Below, one piece after another: positions 15,937 to 24,000 of a stretch of DNA of 64,000 nt. The position numbers were made by a program, and so were the translations under genes. Source of the stretch: Paludibacter sp. (GTDB lineage Bacteria; Bacteroidota; Bacteroidia; Bacteroidales; Paludibacteraceae). The stretch is from assembly GCA_028710415.1 (NCBI GenBank), contig JAQTUE010000008.1:124001-188000 (forward strand), in the 5' to 3' direction. The notes under the pieces were generated by a model. The model was not told where the DNA came from, did no database searches, and worked only from the letters and a program-made list of their open reading frames with translations. The stretch's first letter is position 1; each line of letters begins with the position of its first letter.

Positions 15937-16533
15937 ATGAATACAAATTACTTAGAAGTTTTTGGTGGACTTCCTTCCAACCTTAAAATAATTATCAACA
16001 AGATAAATGATGAGTCAATCGAATTGATTTATCCAAAAAAGAAATTTTCTTTTGCGACGATATATTCCATTATTATGTCATTAGCATTTATTGGATTTAC
16101 TGGTTTTTGGACTTATTTAAGTTTCCAAGGACCTTTCTTCTTGCCTTTCTTTTCAATACCATTTTGGATCGCAGGTGTCAAACTGCTTATTGGGGTAATT
16201 GTTTTCACTTTTGAAACTCAAACGCTGACTGTTTGTAAGAGCTCAATTATATTCAAAAGAGAGTTGTTTGGCAGTAAAAAAATTACAGAACTCAAAATTG
16301 AAAATATCCAGTCGGTCTATTTAGAATGTTTGAGTTCGAATATATTTACAATGCTTAAAAGTTATAGGTTACTTTTCTTATTTCAAACGAGACAACGTAA
16401 AGGTACGATAACTTTACCAGCGATTGAGTCTTATGGGGAACCAATATTCTTTTTTGAAAACGTGAGTGAAGATGAACAAGAATTGATTACGAATACATTA
16501 GATAACTTTATTAGACAAGTAAAAACAACTTAA
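15937..16533 (+). CDS. Membrane protein with PH-like domain, function unknown
   Basis: 198 aa. A short cytosolic N-terminus (GLPSNLKIIINKINDESIELIYPKKK) is followed by two hydrophobic segments (about residues 40-62 and 66-92) and a beta-rich C-terminal half (TFETQTLTVCKSSIIFKREL, KKITELKIENIQSVYLEC, GTITLPAIESYGEPIFFFENVS, then a closing helix). This resembles small bacterial bPH/YcxB-like membrane proteins that occur as scattered orphan genes. No specific role can be given. Base composition is more AT-rich than the flanking core genes and all genes from here to 19.7 kb share the + orientation, consistent with an accessory block. Confidence 0.6.
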   Translation: MNTNYLEVFGGLPSNLKIIINKINDESIELIYPKKKFSFATIYSIIMSLAFIGFTGFWTYLSFQGPFFLPFFSIPFWIAGVKLLIGVIVFTFETQTLTVCKSSIIFKRELFGSKKITELKIENIQSVYLECLSSNIFTMLKSYRLLFLFQTRQRKGTITLPAIESYGEPIFFFENVSEDEQELITNTLDNFIRQVKTT

Positions 16534-16848
16534 TTATAAATGAATTATTGAAGAACAATTAAACCTATTATTAGGAAATTGAAAAACAAATTCGAACATA
16601 AATTTCGCAAAACTAAACAGGAAAAACATTTAGCGCCTAATAGACGTCTATGTTCATTGGCTTGCTGACGTATATTTAGCAAGTTTTGCTCCCACTAATA
16701 GAATATCCAGTAAAACGTTGAATCGAAAATGCCCTTAGCACAGATCTTAATGGACAAGTGTAGAAATGGAAAAAACAAACGAAAGTTTAACTTATAAACT
16801 AGGACTGCAGAAAAAAAATCACTAATAATATCAACATTAAATTTATTT
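16534..16848. other. AT-rich spacer without gene
   Basis: No gene seen on either strand. Contains GCGCCTAAT at about 16627 followed by imperfect inverted sequence (GGCTTGCTGACG...TTAGCAAG). It was considered as a recombination-site remnant but is too weak to call. Confidence 0.35.
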
Positions 16849-17583
16849 ATGAAAACAAAACTTATCTTATTACTTTTATGTGTCAACACATATTCATTTT
16901 GTCAAAACAGAATCAAAATTGATTTTAACAATAAAACTTCTGGTGATTATGACTTAATCATAAACGATATACTGAAAAATAACGGATATAATAGTTTTGT
17001 TGATTATCACCCTGAAAAGCAGAAACAAGGTTACGATTTATTTATTAAGTATAATACGACTTCCCGTGAGAATTATGATGAATTACATACGTATTCATTA
17101 GCCATATATGATTCATTGGGTAGAAAGTTGAATGAAGTAGAAAAATCGATTTCTTATTTTAATTTAGGGGTCAATGAATATAAGGAAATGCTAAAAGGAT
17201 TAAATAAATTGCTAAACAAGCAATTCAATTACAATGAATCAAACACATTCAAGAAAGTTGGAAATTTTAATATCCAATTTAATGTTCAGAAGCTTGATTC
17301 GACAACTTATTCTATTGTAGCCAAAGGTGCAGGTATTAGACCGCTGATAGATGTAGAGAATGCTTTTCTGAAAAAAGCAACTGAGTATCTTGACGGATTT
17401 GATTATTACTTTGAGAATGGTAATTATACTTATCATGCTCCCGGACCAGGCGCTTATATGGTACATAGCGGTTATGTTGTTTTAGGAATAGTAAAAGGAA
17501 ATTCAAAGATAGACAAAACACGAACAAAACTCAAAATTCCACCTATCGAATTCAATATGAAGTTTAAAAAAAACTTCAAATGA
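16849..17583 (+). CDS. Secreted protein of unknown function
   Basis: 244 aa with a clear signal peptide (MKTKLILLLLCVNTYSFCQN, cleavage near residue 19). The mature part is mixed alpha/beta, rich in Asn, Lys and Tyr. It includes GYDLFIKYNTTSRENYDELHTYSLAIYDSLGRKLNEVEKSISYF-like strands, a helix YKEMLKGLNKLLNKQFNYNE, and a C-terminal glycine-rich segment APGPGAYMVHSGYVVLGIVKG. I do not recognise the family. No lipobox and no T9SS C-terminal domain, so it is most likely periplasmic. Codon use is more A/T-biased than the core genes on either side. Confidence 0.6.
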   Translation: MKTKLILLLLCVNTYSFCQNRIKIDFNNKTSGDYDLIINDILKNNGYNSFVDYHPEKQKQGYDLFIKYNTTSRENYDELHTYSLAIYDSLGRKLNEVEKSISYFNLGVNEYKEMLKGLNKLLNKQFNYNESNTFKKVGNFNIQFNVQKLDSTTYSIVAKGAGIRPLIDVENAFLKKATEYLDGFDYYFENGNYTYHAPGPGAYMVHSGYVVLGIVKGNSKIDKTRTKLKIPPIEFNMKFKKNFK

Positions 17584-17747
17584 TAAAAGCATAGAGAAAA
17601 GTATGTTTGATTTGACTTCTTATAAAGATGACTCAAACACCAAGCCCATAAAACACATATATAGGGCATTGGTTGGCTAATGTGCATTTAAATTTATAGT
17701 TTCTCGAATGCGAATGCTACTTTCAATGAAAGGTAGATAGTCAGCAA

Positions 17748-18536
17748 GTGGAAATATGGTTTGCACGCGAATTGCAGGAACTACTGGGATATGCACGATG
17801 GGAGAATTTTATTGTAGCTATAAACCGTGCAGTTGATTCTTGTAAAACGCAGAAGATCAACATTGATGACCATTTTCGTGAGGTCACGAAAATGGTCGAT
17901 TTGGGCAGTGGAGCAAAACGAGAAATCAATGATTTTATGCTTACCCGTTATGCCTGTTATTTGATAGCTCAAAACGGCGACCCTAAAAAAGAAGAAATAG
18001 CTTTTGCACAGAGCTATTTTGCAGTGCAAACGCGAAAGGCAGAACTGATAGAAGAGCGTTTGAATCATTTCTCACGCATTGAAACAAGAGAAAAACTTCG
18101 CACTTCCGAAAAGCAATTATCACAAAACATCTTCGAACGGGGTGTAGACGATAAAGGCTTTGGTCGAATCCGTTCAAAAGGTGATACAGCATTGTTTGGC
18201 GGACATACTACCGAGGATATGAAAAACCGGCTTGGGGTAAAATTAACCCGGCCATTAGCTGATTTTCTGCCTACATTAACGATTGCCGCCAAAAACCTGG
18301 CTACCGAAATGACCAATCACAATGTGGATACTAAAGACTTATACGGTGAAAGTCCAATTACAACTGAGCACATTCAAAACAATACCAGCGTGAGAGAAAT
18401 GCTGGGCAAACGTGGTATAAAGCCCGAAGAACTGCCACCTGCTGAAGACATTAAGAAACTGGAACGACGTGTGGCAGACGATGATAAGAAAATTGAAAAA
18501 GCTACAACCAAATTGCCCAAAAAGACAATTGATTAA
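17748..18536 (+). CDS. dinD: DinD-like DNA-damage-inducible protein, 5'-shortened, GTG start
   Basis: 262 aa, BRO-N/DinD family. In E. coli DinD is an SOS protein that binds and inhibits RecA filaments. Conserved blocks are all present: WFARELQELLGYARWENF, DDHFREVTKMVDLGSGAKREI, LTRYACYLIAQNGDPKKEEIAFAQSYFAVQTRKAEL, GFGRIRSKGDTALFGG, RPLADFLPTLTIAAKNLATEMTNHNV and LGKRGIKPEELPPAEDIKKLERR. Family members begin about 20 residues earlier. Here the only start is GTG at 17748, and just upstream the same frame (KVDSQQ) meets TGA at 17727, so the 5' end is probably eroded or mutated. No LexA-type box is recognisable. A decayed second copy follows at 18.7 kb. Confidence 0.8.
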   Translation: MEIWFARELQELLGYARWENFIVAINRAVDSCKTQKINIDDHFREVTKMVDLGSGAKREINDFMLTRYACYLIAQNGDPKKEEIAFAQSYFAVQTRKAELIEERLNHFSRIETREKLRTSEKQLSQNIFERGVDDKGFGRIRSKGDTALFGGHTTEDMKNRLGVKLTRPLADFLPTLTIAAKNLATEMTNHNVDTKDLYGESPITTEHIQNNTSVREMLGKRGIKPEELPPAEDIKKLERRVADDDKKIEKATTKLPKKTID

Positions 18537-18701
18537 AGTTATAAAGATCATATTGGAAAGGAGCGACCAGTTAGATAGAGGTTGAAATAAGTGAATATGA
18601 CTCAAAGTTGGGCTGTTGCTAACCGTTGTTAAGATCTTCAACTTCTGTGCTTCAGGATAAGCTGATAAAATAAGCAAAATGGATTAATTGCAATCAAACA
18701 C

Positions 18702-18894
18702 CTGGATATGCACGATGGGAGAATTTTATTGTTGTAATAAGTACAGTCGATTATTTTAAAACACAGCATATCAACATTGATGACCATTTTCGTGAGGTCA
18801 CGAAAATGGTCGATTTGGGAAGTGGAGCAAATCAAGAAATCACCGATTTTAGGCTTACCCGCCATATTGCTATTTGAGAGCACAAAACGGCGAC
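18702..18894 (+). pseudogene. Decayed internal fragment of a second dinD copy
   Basis: About 190 bp closely matching 17789-17983 inside dinD: GGATATGCACGATGGGAGAA, the block around GACCATTTTCGTGAGGTCAC, and CAAAACGGCGAC at the end are identical. Between them are substitutions and small deletions that introduce stops (for example TTTTATTGTTGTAATAAG) and shift the frame. Only codons of the BRO-N part remain. It is a relic of a tandem duplication or of an independent insertion of the same gene. Confidence 0.85.
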
Positions 18895-18971
18895 TTATCT
18901 CGTAAGATAAAAAAAGTAACTTCTACTAATGCACACTTTAGTTGTTAGCAGCTAAAAAAAACATATTCAAC

Positions 18972-19736
18972 ATGTCGATAACAAACGAAAAAGAATTAAT
19001 TGGAATAAAAAAAGCAAGTGAAGTAGTTGCCTACACACTAAAAAAAATGAGAAACTATGCAAAACCAGGCATGTCAACCCAACAGTTAGACGAGTTTGGT
19101 GGAAAGTTGTTGATGGAGATGGGTGCAAAATCAGCACCTTACGAAAGCTATGGCTTCCCCGGTTGGACATGCATCAGTGTCAATAATGAGTTTTGCCATG
19201 GTATCCCATCAAACAATGTAATATTGCAGGAAGGCGATTTAATAAACATAGATGTTTCGGCAGAGCTAAATGGATTTTATTCGGATAACGGTGACTCATT
19301 TGTATTAGGGAGTGATAAATATCAATATCAAAAACTCATTAATGCTTCTAAAGATATTCTTTACAAAGCCATTTATAGCATAAAAGGTGGAGTACGCATT
19401 TCGGATATAGGGCTTTTAATAGAAACGGAAGCAAAAAAACGAGGCTACAAAGTAATTAAAAATCTGACCGGACATGGTGTTGGAAGAAAACTCCATGAAG
19501 AACCGGATGAAATACCTAATTTTAAAGACAAACAGAATGCCGGACGATTTCGCAAGAACTCAGTTGTTGCTATCGAAACATTTATTTCAACAACTTCGAC
19601 TTATGCTGAGACTTTAGGAGATGGTTGGACCATGATTGGGAGTAAAGGTGGATTTATGGCTCAACACGAACACACAATTATTATAACTGATGGAAAACCG
19701 GTTGTACTCACTGAAATGAATGGAATTTGGAATTAG
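18972..19736 (+). CDS. map: Type I methionine aminopeptidase
   Basis: Removes N-terminal Met from new proteins; cytosolic dinuclear metallopeptidase (pita-bread fold), 254 aa from the ATG at 18972. A TTG ten codons upstream is also in frame, but MSITNEKELIGIKKAS is the family start. Metal ligands are in place: D in INIDVSAELNG (about D94), D in GFYSDNGDSF (about D105), H in TGHGVGRKLHEEP (about H168), E in AIETFIS (about E202) and E in AQHEHT (about E233); the substrate His is in FCHGIPS (about H76). It stands alone rather than in the ribosomal-protein operon, where the essential copy usually lies in this phylum, so it is probably an extra copy in the accessory block. Confidence 0.88.
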   Translation: MSITNEKELIGIKKASEVVAYTLKKMRNYAKPGMSTQQLDEFGGKLLMEMGAKSAPYESYGFPGWTCISVNNEFCHGIPSNNVILQEGDLINIDVSAELNGFYSDNGDSFVLGSDKYQYQKLINASKDILYKAIYSIKGGVRISDIGLLIETEAKKRGYKVIKNLTGHGVGRKLHEEPDEIPNFKDKQNAGRFRKNSVVAIETFISTTSTYAETLGDGWTMIGSKGGFMAQHEHTIIITDGKPVVLTEMNGIWN

Positions 19737-20066
19737 TAAAAGAAAGGTTGCTAATAGATTGGATTTCTAGCGGTTGGGAATACCCGGCATGAAACTCAGG
19801 TTAAACACCAACCATGATAGTTCTTACTCCCTGGTTAATTATCAAAAGAAACATTTCTGACCGTCCCTCCCTTAAATTTCAGTCAAAACGAACATTTAAA
19901 CCTTCCGAATTGTGTAAACCTGGCAGTTATCCGGCAGAGGGGAATAACCGGATTCGGGTAAGGATTCATCATGTTGAGTTTAAAACAACCGTAACTAATT
20001 AAATATAAGGAGAAATAATTTATTTTTAATTATTAGTATGTTAAAGTAAATTCGCATATCAGATAC
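19737..20066. other. Spacer at the right edge of the accessory block
   Basis: No supported gene. A 62-codon + strand frame (19814-20002) has no recognisable domain and no family support. Contains inverted TCCGG...CCGGA around 19929-19952. Confidence 0.35.
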
Positions 20067-20096
20067 TTGATTATTGAACTTTTTGCATTAATTTTG
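20067..20096 (+). promoter_or_regulatory. Bacteroidota-type promoter of the permease-ribBA operon
   Basis: TTG (-33 element, in CTTG) at 20067-20069, a 19-bp spacer and TAATTTTG (-7, TAnnTTTG) at 20089-20096. Transcription should start a few bases downstream, just before the ATG at 20117. Confidence 0.65.
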
Positions 20097-20116
20097 TTGC
20101 TCTAAAAAAAACACGC

Positions 20117-21577
20117 ATGTTTCATTTTAAAAAAATTGATTCTTACATATTCAAACGCTTTTTTACGCTGTTTTTGATGACATTCCTCATCTGCATTTTC
20201 ATTCTATTAATGCAGTTTTTATGGAAACATGTTGCCGAATTAGTGGGTAAGGGAATTGGTTGGTCTGTACTGGGTGAATTTTTTGTTTACGCCATATTAT
20301 CACTGGTCCCCATGGCATTGCCATTGGCTATCCTATTGGCATCGCTGATGACATTTGGAAACCTGGGAGAGAATTTTGAACTTACCGCCATGAAAGCTGC
20401 AGGGGTCTCTCTCTTTAGAATCATGCGCCCACTCATAATATTCATTTCGTTGGTTTGTGTTGGAGCCTTTTATTTCTCCAATTACGTACTGCCCATATCC
20501 CAGACTAAACTGTGGACGCTTATATTCTCACTCCGCCAGAAATCCCCTGAATTTGATATTCCGGTAGGTGAATTCTATTCAGGCATTGAAGGTTATAACA
20601 TCTATGTCAGGGGAAAATCAAATCATCTGCTGAAAGACATGATGATTTATGATTTTTCAGGAGGTTTTGAGAATGCTACCGTGATAGTCTCCGACTCAGG
20701 AAGGGTGCAATTCACCGAAGATAACAAATACCTGCTGCTGTCGCTTTATGATGGTGAGAGTTTTGAGAACCTTAAGAAACAACGCATCAGCAGCTCGGCA
20801 AACAGTATCCCTTACTCCAGGCAAACGTTCAGGACAAAGGAAATCCTGCTGGACTTCAATACTGATTTTAACCGTTTTGATGAATCCATGCTTCAGGATC
20901 AGCATGTGAGTAAGAATTTCAAACAACTGACACATTCCATAGATTCGGTAAGTAAAATTGCCAATTCAACGAGTTCCAGTCAGGCAAAAGACATTGTTAG
21001 CCAACATTTTTTAGGACGGGAAATACTAAGAGGCACAGTAATCAATGACAGCCTGAAAAAAGACAAGAAACTTTATAATCCGGATTCATTGTTTTTATCG
21101 CTCAATCAGCAATCGATGGTACGCGCGACCAATACAGCCGTGGAACGAGCCAAAACAATGAAAGACCTGATAGATTACAATAAAATGATGTTAAATGCAC
21201 CAGTGAGCTATGTTTTACGCCATGAAATAGAAAGGCATCGGAAATTCACACTCTCTTTTGCCTGCCTGATCTTTTTCTTTATTGGTGCTCCTTTGGGTGC
21301 AATCATACGAAAAGGCGGTTTGGGGACTCCGGTGGTTATTTCGGTCATCATGTTCATCATTTACTATATCATTGATAATACAGGATACAAAATGGCCAGG
21401 GAGTCAATCTGGCCTTCGTACCAGGGAATGTGGCTCAGTTCTGCGTTATTATTACCCATAGGAATTTTTATTACGTATAAAGCGGTTGTGGATGCAACAT
21501 TGCTGAATCCGGAACAATATATCAAAACATGGAATTTAATCCGCTTAAAGATTAATTCCATACTAAACAAACAATAA
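20117..21577 (+). CDS. LptF/LptG (YjgP/YjgQ) family permease
   Basis: 486-aa inner-membrane permease of the LPS transport system (LptB2FG ABC transporter), which extracts lipopolysaccharide from the inner membrane and feeds it to the periplasmic bridge. Plan typical for the family: cytosolic start ([16 protein letters not shown]), three membrane helices in the first 130 residues ([62 protein letters not shown]), a periplasmic beta-jellyroll domain (about 135-340), then three more helices with [21 protein letters not shown]. It cannot be fixed as F or G. ribBA starts 15 bp after its stop, so the two share a transcript. Confidence 0.88.
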   Translation: MFHFKKIDSYIFKRFFTLFLMTFLICIFILLMQFLWKHVAELVGKGIGWSVLGEFFVYAILSLVPMALPLAILLASLMTFGNLGENFELTAMKAAGVSLFRIMRPLIIFISLVCVGAFYFSNYVLPISQTKLWTLIFSLRQKSPEFDIPVGEFYSGIEGYNIYVRGKSNHLLKDMMIYDFSGGFENATVIVSDSGRVQFTEDNKYLLLSLYDGESFENLKKQRISSSANSIPYSRQTFRTKEILLDFNTDFNRFDESMLQDQHVSKNFKQLTHSIDSVSKIANSTSSSQAKDIVSQHFLGREILRGTVINDSLKKDKKLYNPDSLFLSLNQQSMVRATNTAVERAKTMKDLIDYNKMMLNAPVSYVLRHEIERHRKFTLSFACLIFFFIGAPLGAIIRKGGLGTPVVISVIMFIIYYIIDNTGYKMARESIWPSYQGMWLSSALLLPIGIFITYKAVVDATLLNPEQYIKTWNLIRLKINSILNKQ

Positions 21578-21592
21578 ACTAATTGATTCAAT

Positions 21593-22816
21593 ATGAAATC
21601 AAATTTGAATACAATCGAAGAAGCTATCGAAGACATTAGAGATGGAAAATTTATTATCGTAGTGGATGATGAAGACCGTGAGAATGAAGGTGATTTTATT
21701 TGTGCTGCAGAAAAAATCACGACCCAGATGGTAAATTTCATGGTGACACATGGCCGCGGTGTACTTTGTGCCCCGCTGACCGAAGATCGCTGTGATGAAT
21801 TGGACCTTGAAATGCAAGTGGATAAAAACACCTCCATTCATTCAACTCCTTTTACAGTAAGTGTTGATAAACTGGAAGGTTGTACCACCGGCGTATCATC
21901 AGCCGATCGTGCTGCAACATTTCAGGCACTGGCAGACCCGATCTCCCAACCGGATACATTTGGACGCCCGGGACATATTTTCCCACTTCGCGCCCGCAAC
22001 AAAGGGGTATTACGTCGTGCAGGACATACAGAAGCAGCTGTAGATTTAGCACGCCTGGCCGGATTGAATCCTGCAGGTGCATTAATTGAGATTATGAACG
22101 AAGACGGAACCATGGCACGGTTACCTGAATTATTCGAGATTGCTGAAAAATTTGATTTAAAAATTGTTACTATAAAAGACCTGATTGCTTACCGTCTTAA
22201 AACAGAATCGTTGGTAGAAATGGGCGAAAAGGTAAATATGCCTACCAAATACGGGGATTTTAAATTAATTCCTTTCCGCCAGATATCAAATGGACTGGAA
22301 CATGTTGCCCTGATTAAAGGCGAATGGGAACCGGATTCACCGGTATTAGTACGAGTCCACTCATCCTGTATTACAGGGGATATTTTTGGGTCCATGCGTT
22401 GCGAATGTGGCGACCAACTGCATAAAGCCATGCAATTGATTGAAAAAGAAGGAAAAGGGGTAGTGGTTTATATGAATCAGGAAGGTCGTGGAATTGGGTT
22501 GATGAATAAAATCAGGGCTTATAAATTGCAGGAAGAAGGCATGGATACTGTTGATGCCAACTTACACCTCGGTTTTGATGCCGACGAAAGGGATTATGGC
22601 GTTGGGGCTCAGATCCTGCGTGAAATAGGAGTTACAAAAATTCGTTTAATGACCAATAATCCAAAGAAAAGAATTGGCCTGGAAGCTTACGGACTATCCA
22701 TCGTTGAAAATGTAGCCATTGAAATTGTACCCAATCAATATAACGCCTATTACATGCAAACAAAGAAGAATAGAATGGGCCACGATTTGAAATATGTAAA
22801 GGGGAAAGAAGAGTAA
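21593..22816 (+). CDS. ribBA: Bifunctional DHBP synthase / GTP cyclohydrolase II
   Basis: Makes both precursors of riboflavin: 3,4-dihydroxy-2-butanone 4-phosphate from ribulose 5-phosphate (RibB half) and the diaminopyrimidine from GTP (RibA half); cytosolic. RibB half (about 1-205): [18 protein letters not shown] (metal-binding acidic loop), [37 protein letters not shown]. RibA half (about 206-407): [24 protein letters not shown] with the three zinc Cys, [11 protein letters not shown], and [18 protein letters not shown]. 407 aa is normal. It is co-transcribed behind the LPS permease. No FMN riboswitch is visible upstream. Confidence 0.96.
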   Translation: MKSNLNTIEEAIEDIRDGKFIIVVDDEDRENEGDFICAAEKITTQMVNFMVTHGRGVLCAPLTEDRCDELDLEMQVDKNTSIHSTPFTVSVDKLEGCTTGVSSADRAATFQALADPISQPDTFGRPGHIFPLRARNKGVLRRAGHTEAAVDLARLAGLNPAGALIEIMNEDGTMARLPELFEIAEKFDLKIVTIKDLIAYRLKTESLVEMGEKVNMPTKYGDFKLIPFRQISNGLEHVALIKGEWEPDSPVLVRVHSSCITGDIFGSMRCECGDQLHKAMQLIEKEGKGVVVYMNQEGRGIGLMNKIRAYKLQEEGMDTVDANLHLGFDADERDYGVGAQILREIGVTKIRLMTNNPKKRIGLEAYGLSIVENVAIEIVPNQYNAYYMQTKKNRMGHDLKYVKGKEE

Positions 22817-22830
22817 GAAGTTGAAGAATC

Positions 22831-22936
22831 GTTCCGTGTTCAATGTTCCGTGTTCCGCGTTGTTGGGATTGAAGCTGGGAGTTTGAGGTTTGAGGTTTGA
22901 AGTTTGAAGTTTGAAAGGTTTGAGGTTTGAGGTTTG
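22831..22936. repeat. Heptanucleotide repeat tract T4 (GTTCCGT, then GTTTGAG)
   Basis: Four GTTCCGT-type units (22831-22858), then GTTGTTGGGATTGAA, then about nine GTTTGAG/GTTTGAA units to 22936. It begins 14 bp after the ribBA stop codon. T3 has the same two unit types and the same linker in a different order. Confidence 0.9.
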
Positions 22937-23064
22937 GAGAGTCCTGTTAAATCGGGATCTACACTTCGTTTCGATTTGAAAGGTTTGCGGAGTATTGCAT
23001 ATCCGATTCTATCAACAATCTGAATTCGTGTAAATAGTATTAAATTCGTGTAATTAGTATATTT

Positions 23065-23820
23065 ATGAAAACTGCATTTATCACAGGGGCTACATCAGGT
23101 TTTGGAAAGGCTATTGCTTTCCGATTTGCCGGATTGGGTTATAATCTGATTGTTACAGGCCGTCGTGAAGAGCGATTAAATGAATTGATCAGAGATTTAA
23201 AATCTGAATTCGATATTGAAATATTGCCATTGTGTTATGACATACGTGATAATAAAGCCTGTACAACAGCATTCCAGTCATTACCGGAATACTTCAGGAA
23301 TATTGATATTTTAATCAACAATGCAGGTCTGGCAGCAGGTGCTTCTCCTTTTCAGGATAGCGATTTGGCCGATTACGAGCAAATGATTGATACCAATGTG
23401 AAAGGCCTGCTCTATATGACCAAATTGGTTGTTCCGGGTATGATTGAACGTCAGTCAGGACATATTGTCAATCTATCATCGATTGCCGGCATTGAAGTGT
23501 ATCCCAACGGTAGTGTATATTGTGCATCGAAACATGCCGTAAATGCCATTACCAAGGGCCTTAGGATTGATTTGATAAAACATGGCATAAAAGTAAGTTC
23601 AGTTTCACCGGGAATGGCTGAAACAGAATTCTCAATTGTGCGTTATCATGGGGATGAGGAAAAGGCCAAAGCAGTTTATAATGGTTTGACACCACTCAAT
23701 GCAGAGGATATTGCAGATGCTGTTGAATTCATTGTAACACGTCCGGCTCATGTAAGCATTAACGACATACAGATCAATCCAACACAACAAGCGAATACCT
23801 ATATAGCTCACAGAAAATGA
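23065..23820 (+). CDS. SDR-family NADP-dependent oxidoreductase (YdfG-like)
   Basis: 251-aa short-chain dehydrogenase of the classical SDR type, closest in pattern to E. coli YdfG, which oxidises L-allo-threonine/3-hydroxy acids with NADP. Rossmann motif TGATSGFGKAIA (about 7-18), TGRREERL after beta-strand 2 (basic residues suggesting NADP), NNAG (about 85-88), catalytic Ser in NLSSIAG (about 138-139) and YxxxK as YCASK (about Y152, K156). The end (TRPAHVSINDIQINPTQQ) fits YdfG. Soluble and cytosolic. The substrate is not determinable from sequence. Its leader follows tract T4. Confidence 0.88.
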   Translation: MKTAFITGATSGFGKAIAFRFAGLGYNLIVTGRREERLNELIRDLKSEFDIEILPLCYDIRDNKACTTAFQSLPEYFRNIDILINNAGLAAGASPFQDSDLADYEQMIDTNVKGLLYMTKLVVPGMIERQSGHIVNLSSIAGIEVYPNGSVYCASKHAVNAITKGLRIDLIKHGIKVSSVSPGMAETEFSIVRYHGDEEKAKAVYNGLTPLNAEDIADAVEFIVTRPAHVSINDIQINPTQQANTYIAHRK

Positions 23821-23910
23821 TTTAAACAATGGATTATGAGTAGTTAAGAATATAAAAAATAAAATTCAAGTTATTTTTACTTGAAATAACAATAATTAAA
23901 AAAAATACCC

Positions 23911-23918
23911 TATTTTTG
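23911..23918 (+). promoter_or_regulatory. Possible -7 box for the DUF349 gene
   Basis: TATTTTTG (TAnnTTTG), 82 bp before the ATG at 24001. The nearest TTG upstream is 27 bp away, so the -33 element is uncertain. Confidence 0.35.
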
Positions 23919-24000
23919 TGTTTGCTATTGAGTTAGCGAATTGAACAAAAATGAATATTTTGTAGCAATACAAAACAACATTCACTAAAAAACATTGAAA

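Noticed and set aside
15890..18960. Integron-like cassette array (GTTAGGC at 15895, GCCTAAT near 16629, co-oriented orphan genes)
   Set aside because: Only one half-site matches the attC core consensus, no paired simple/complement sites with the right spacing are found at each gene end, and no integrase is in the window.
19814..20002. 62-codon + strand frame before the LPS permease gene
   Set aside because: No recognisable family, no promoter or start context, basic low-information translation.
20117..22816. FMN riboswitch in front of ribBA
   Set aside because: Only 15 bp separate ribBA from the permease gene, and the operon leader is too short for an RFN element.
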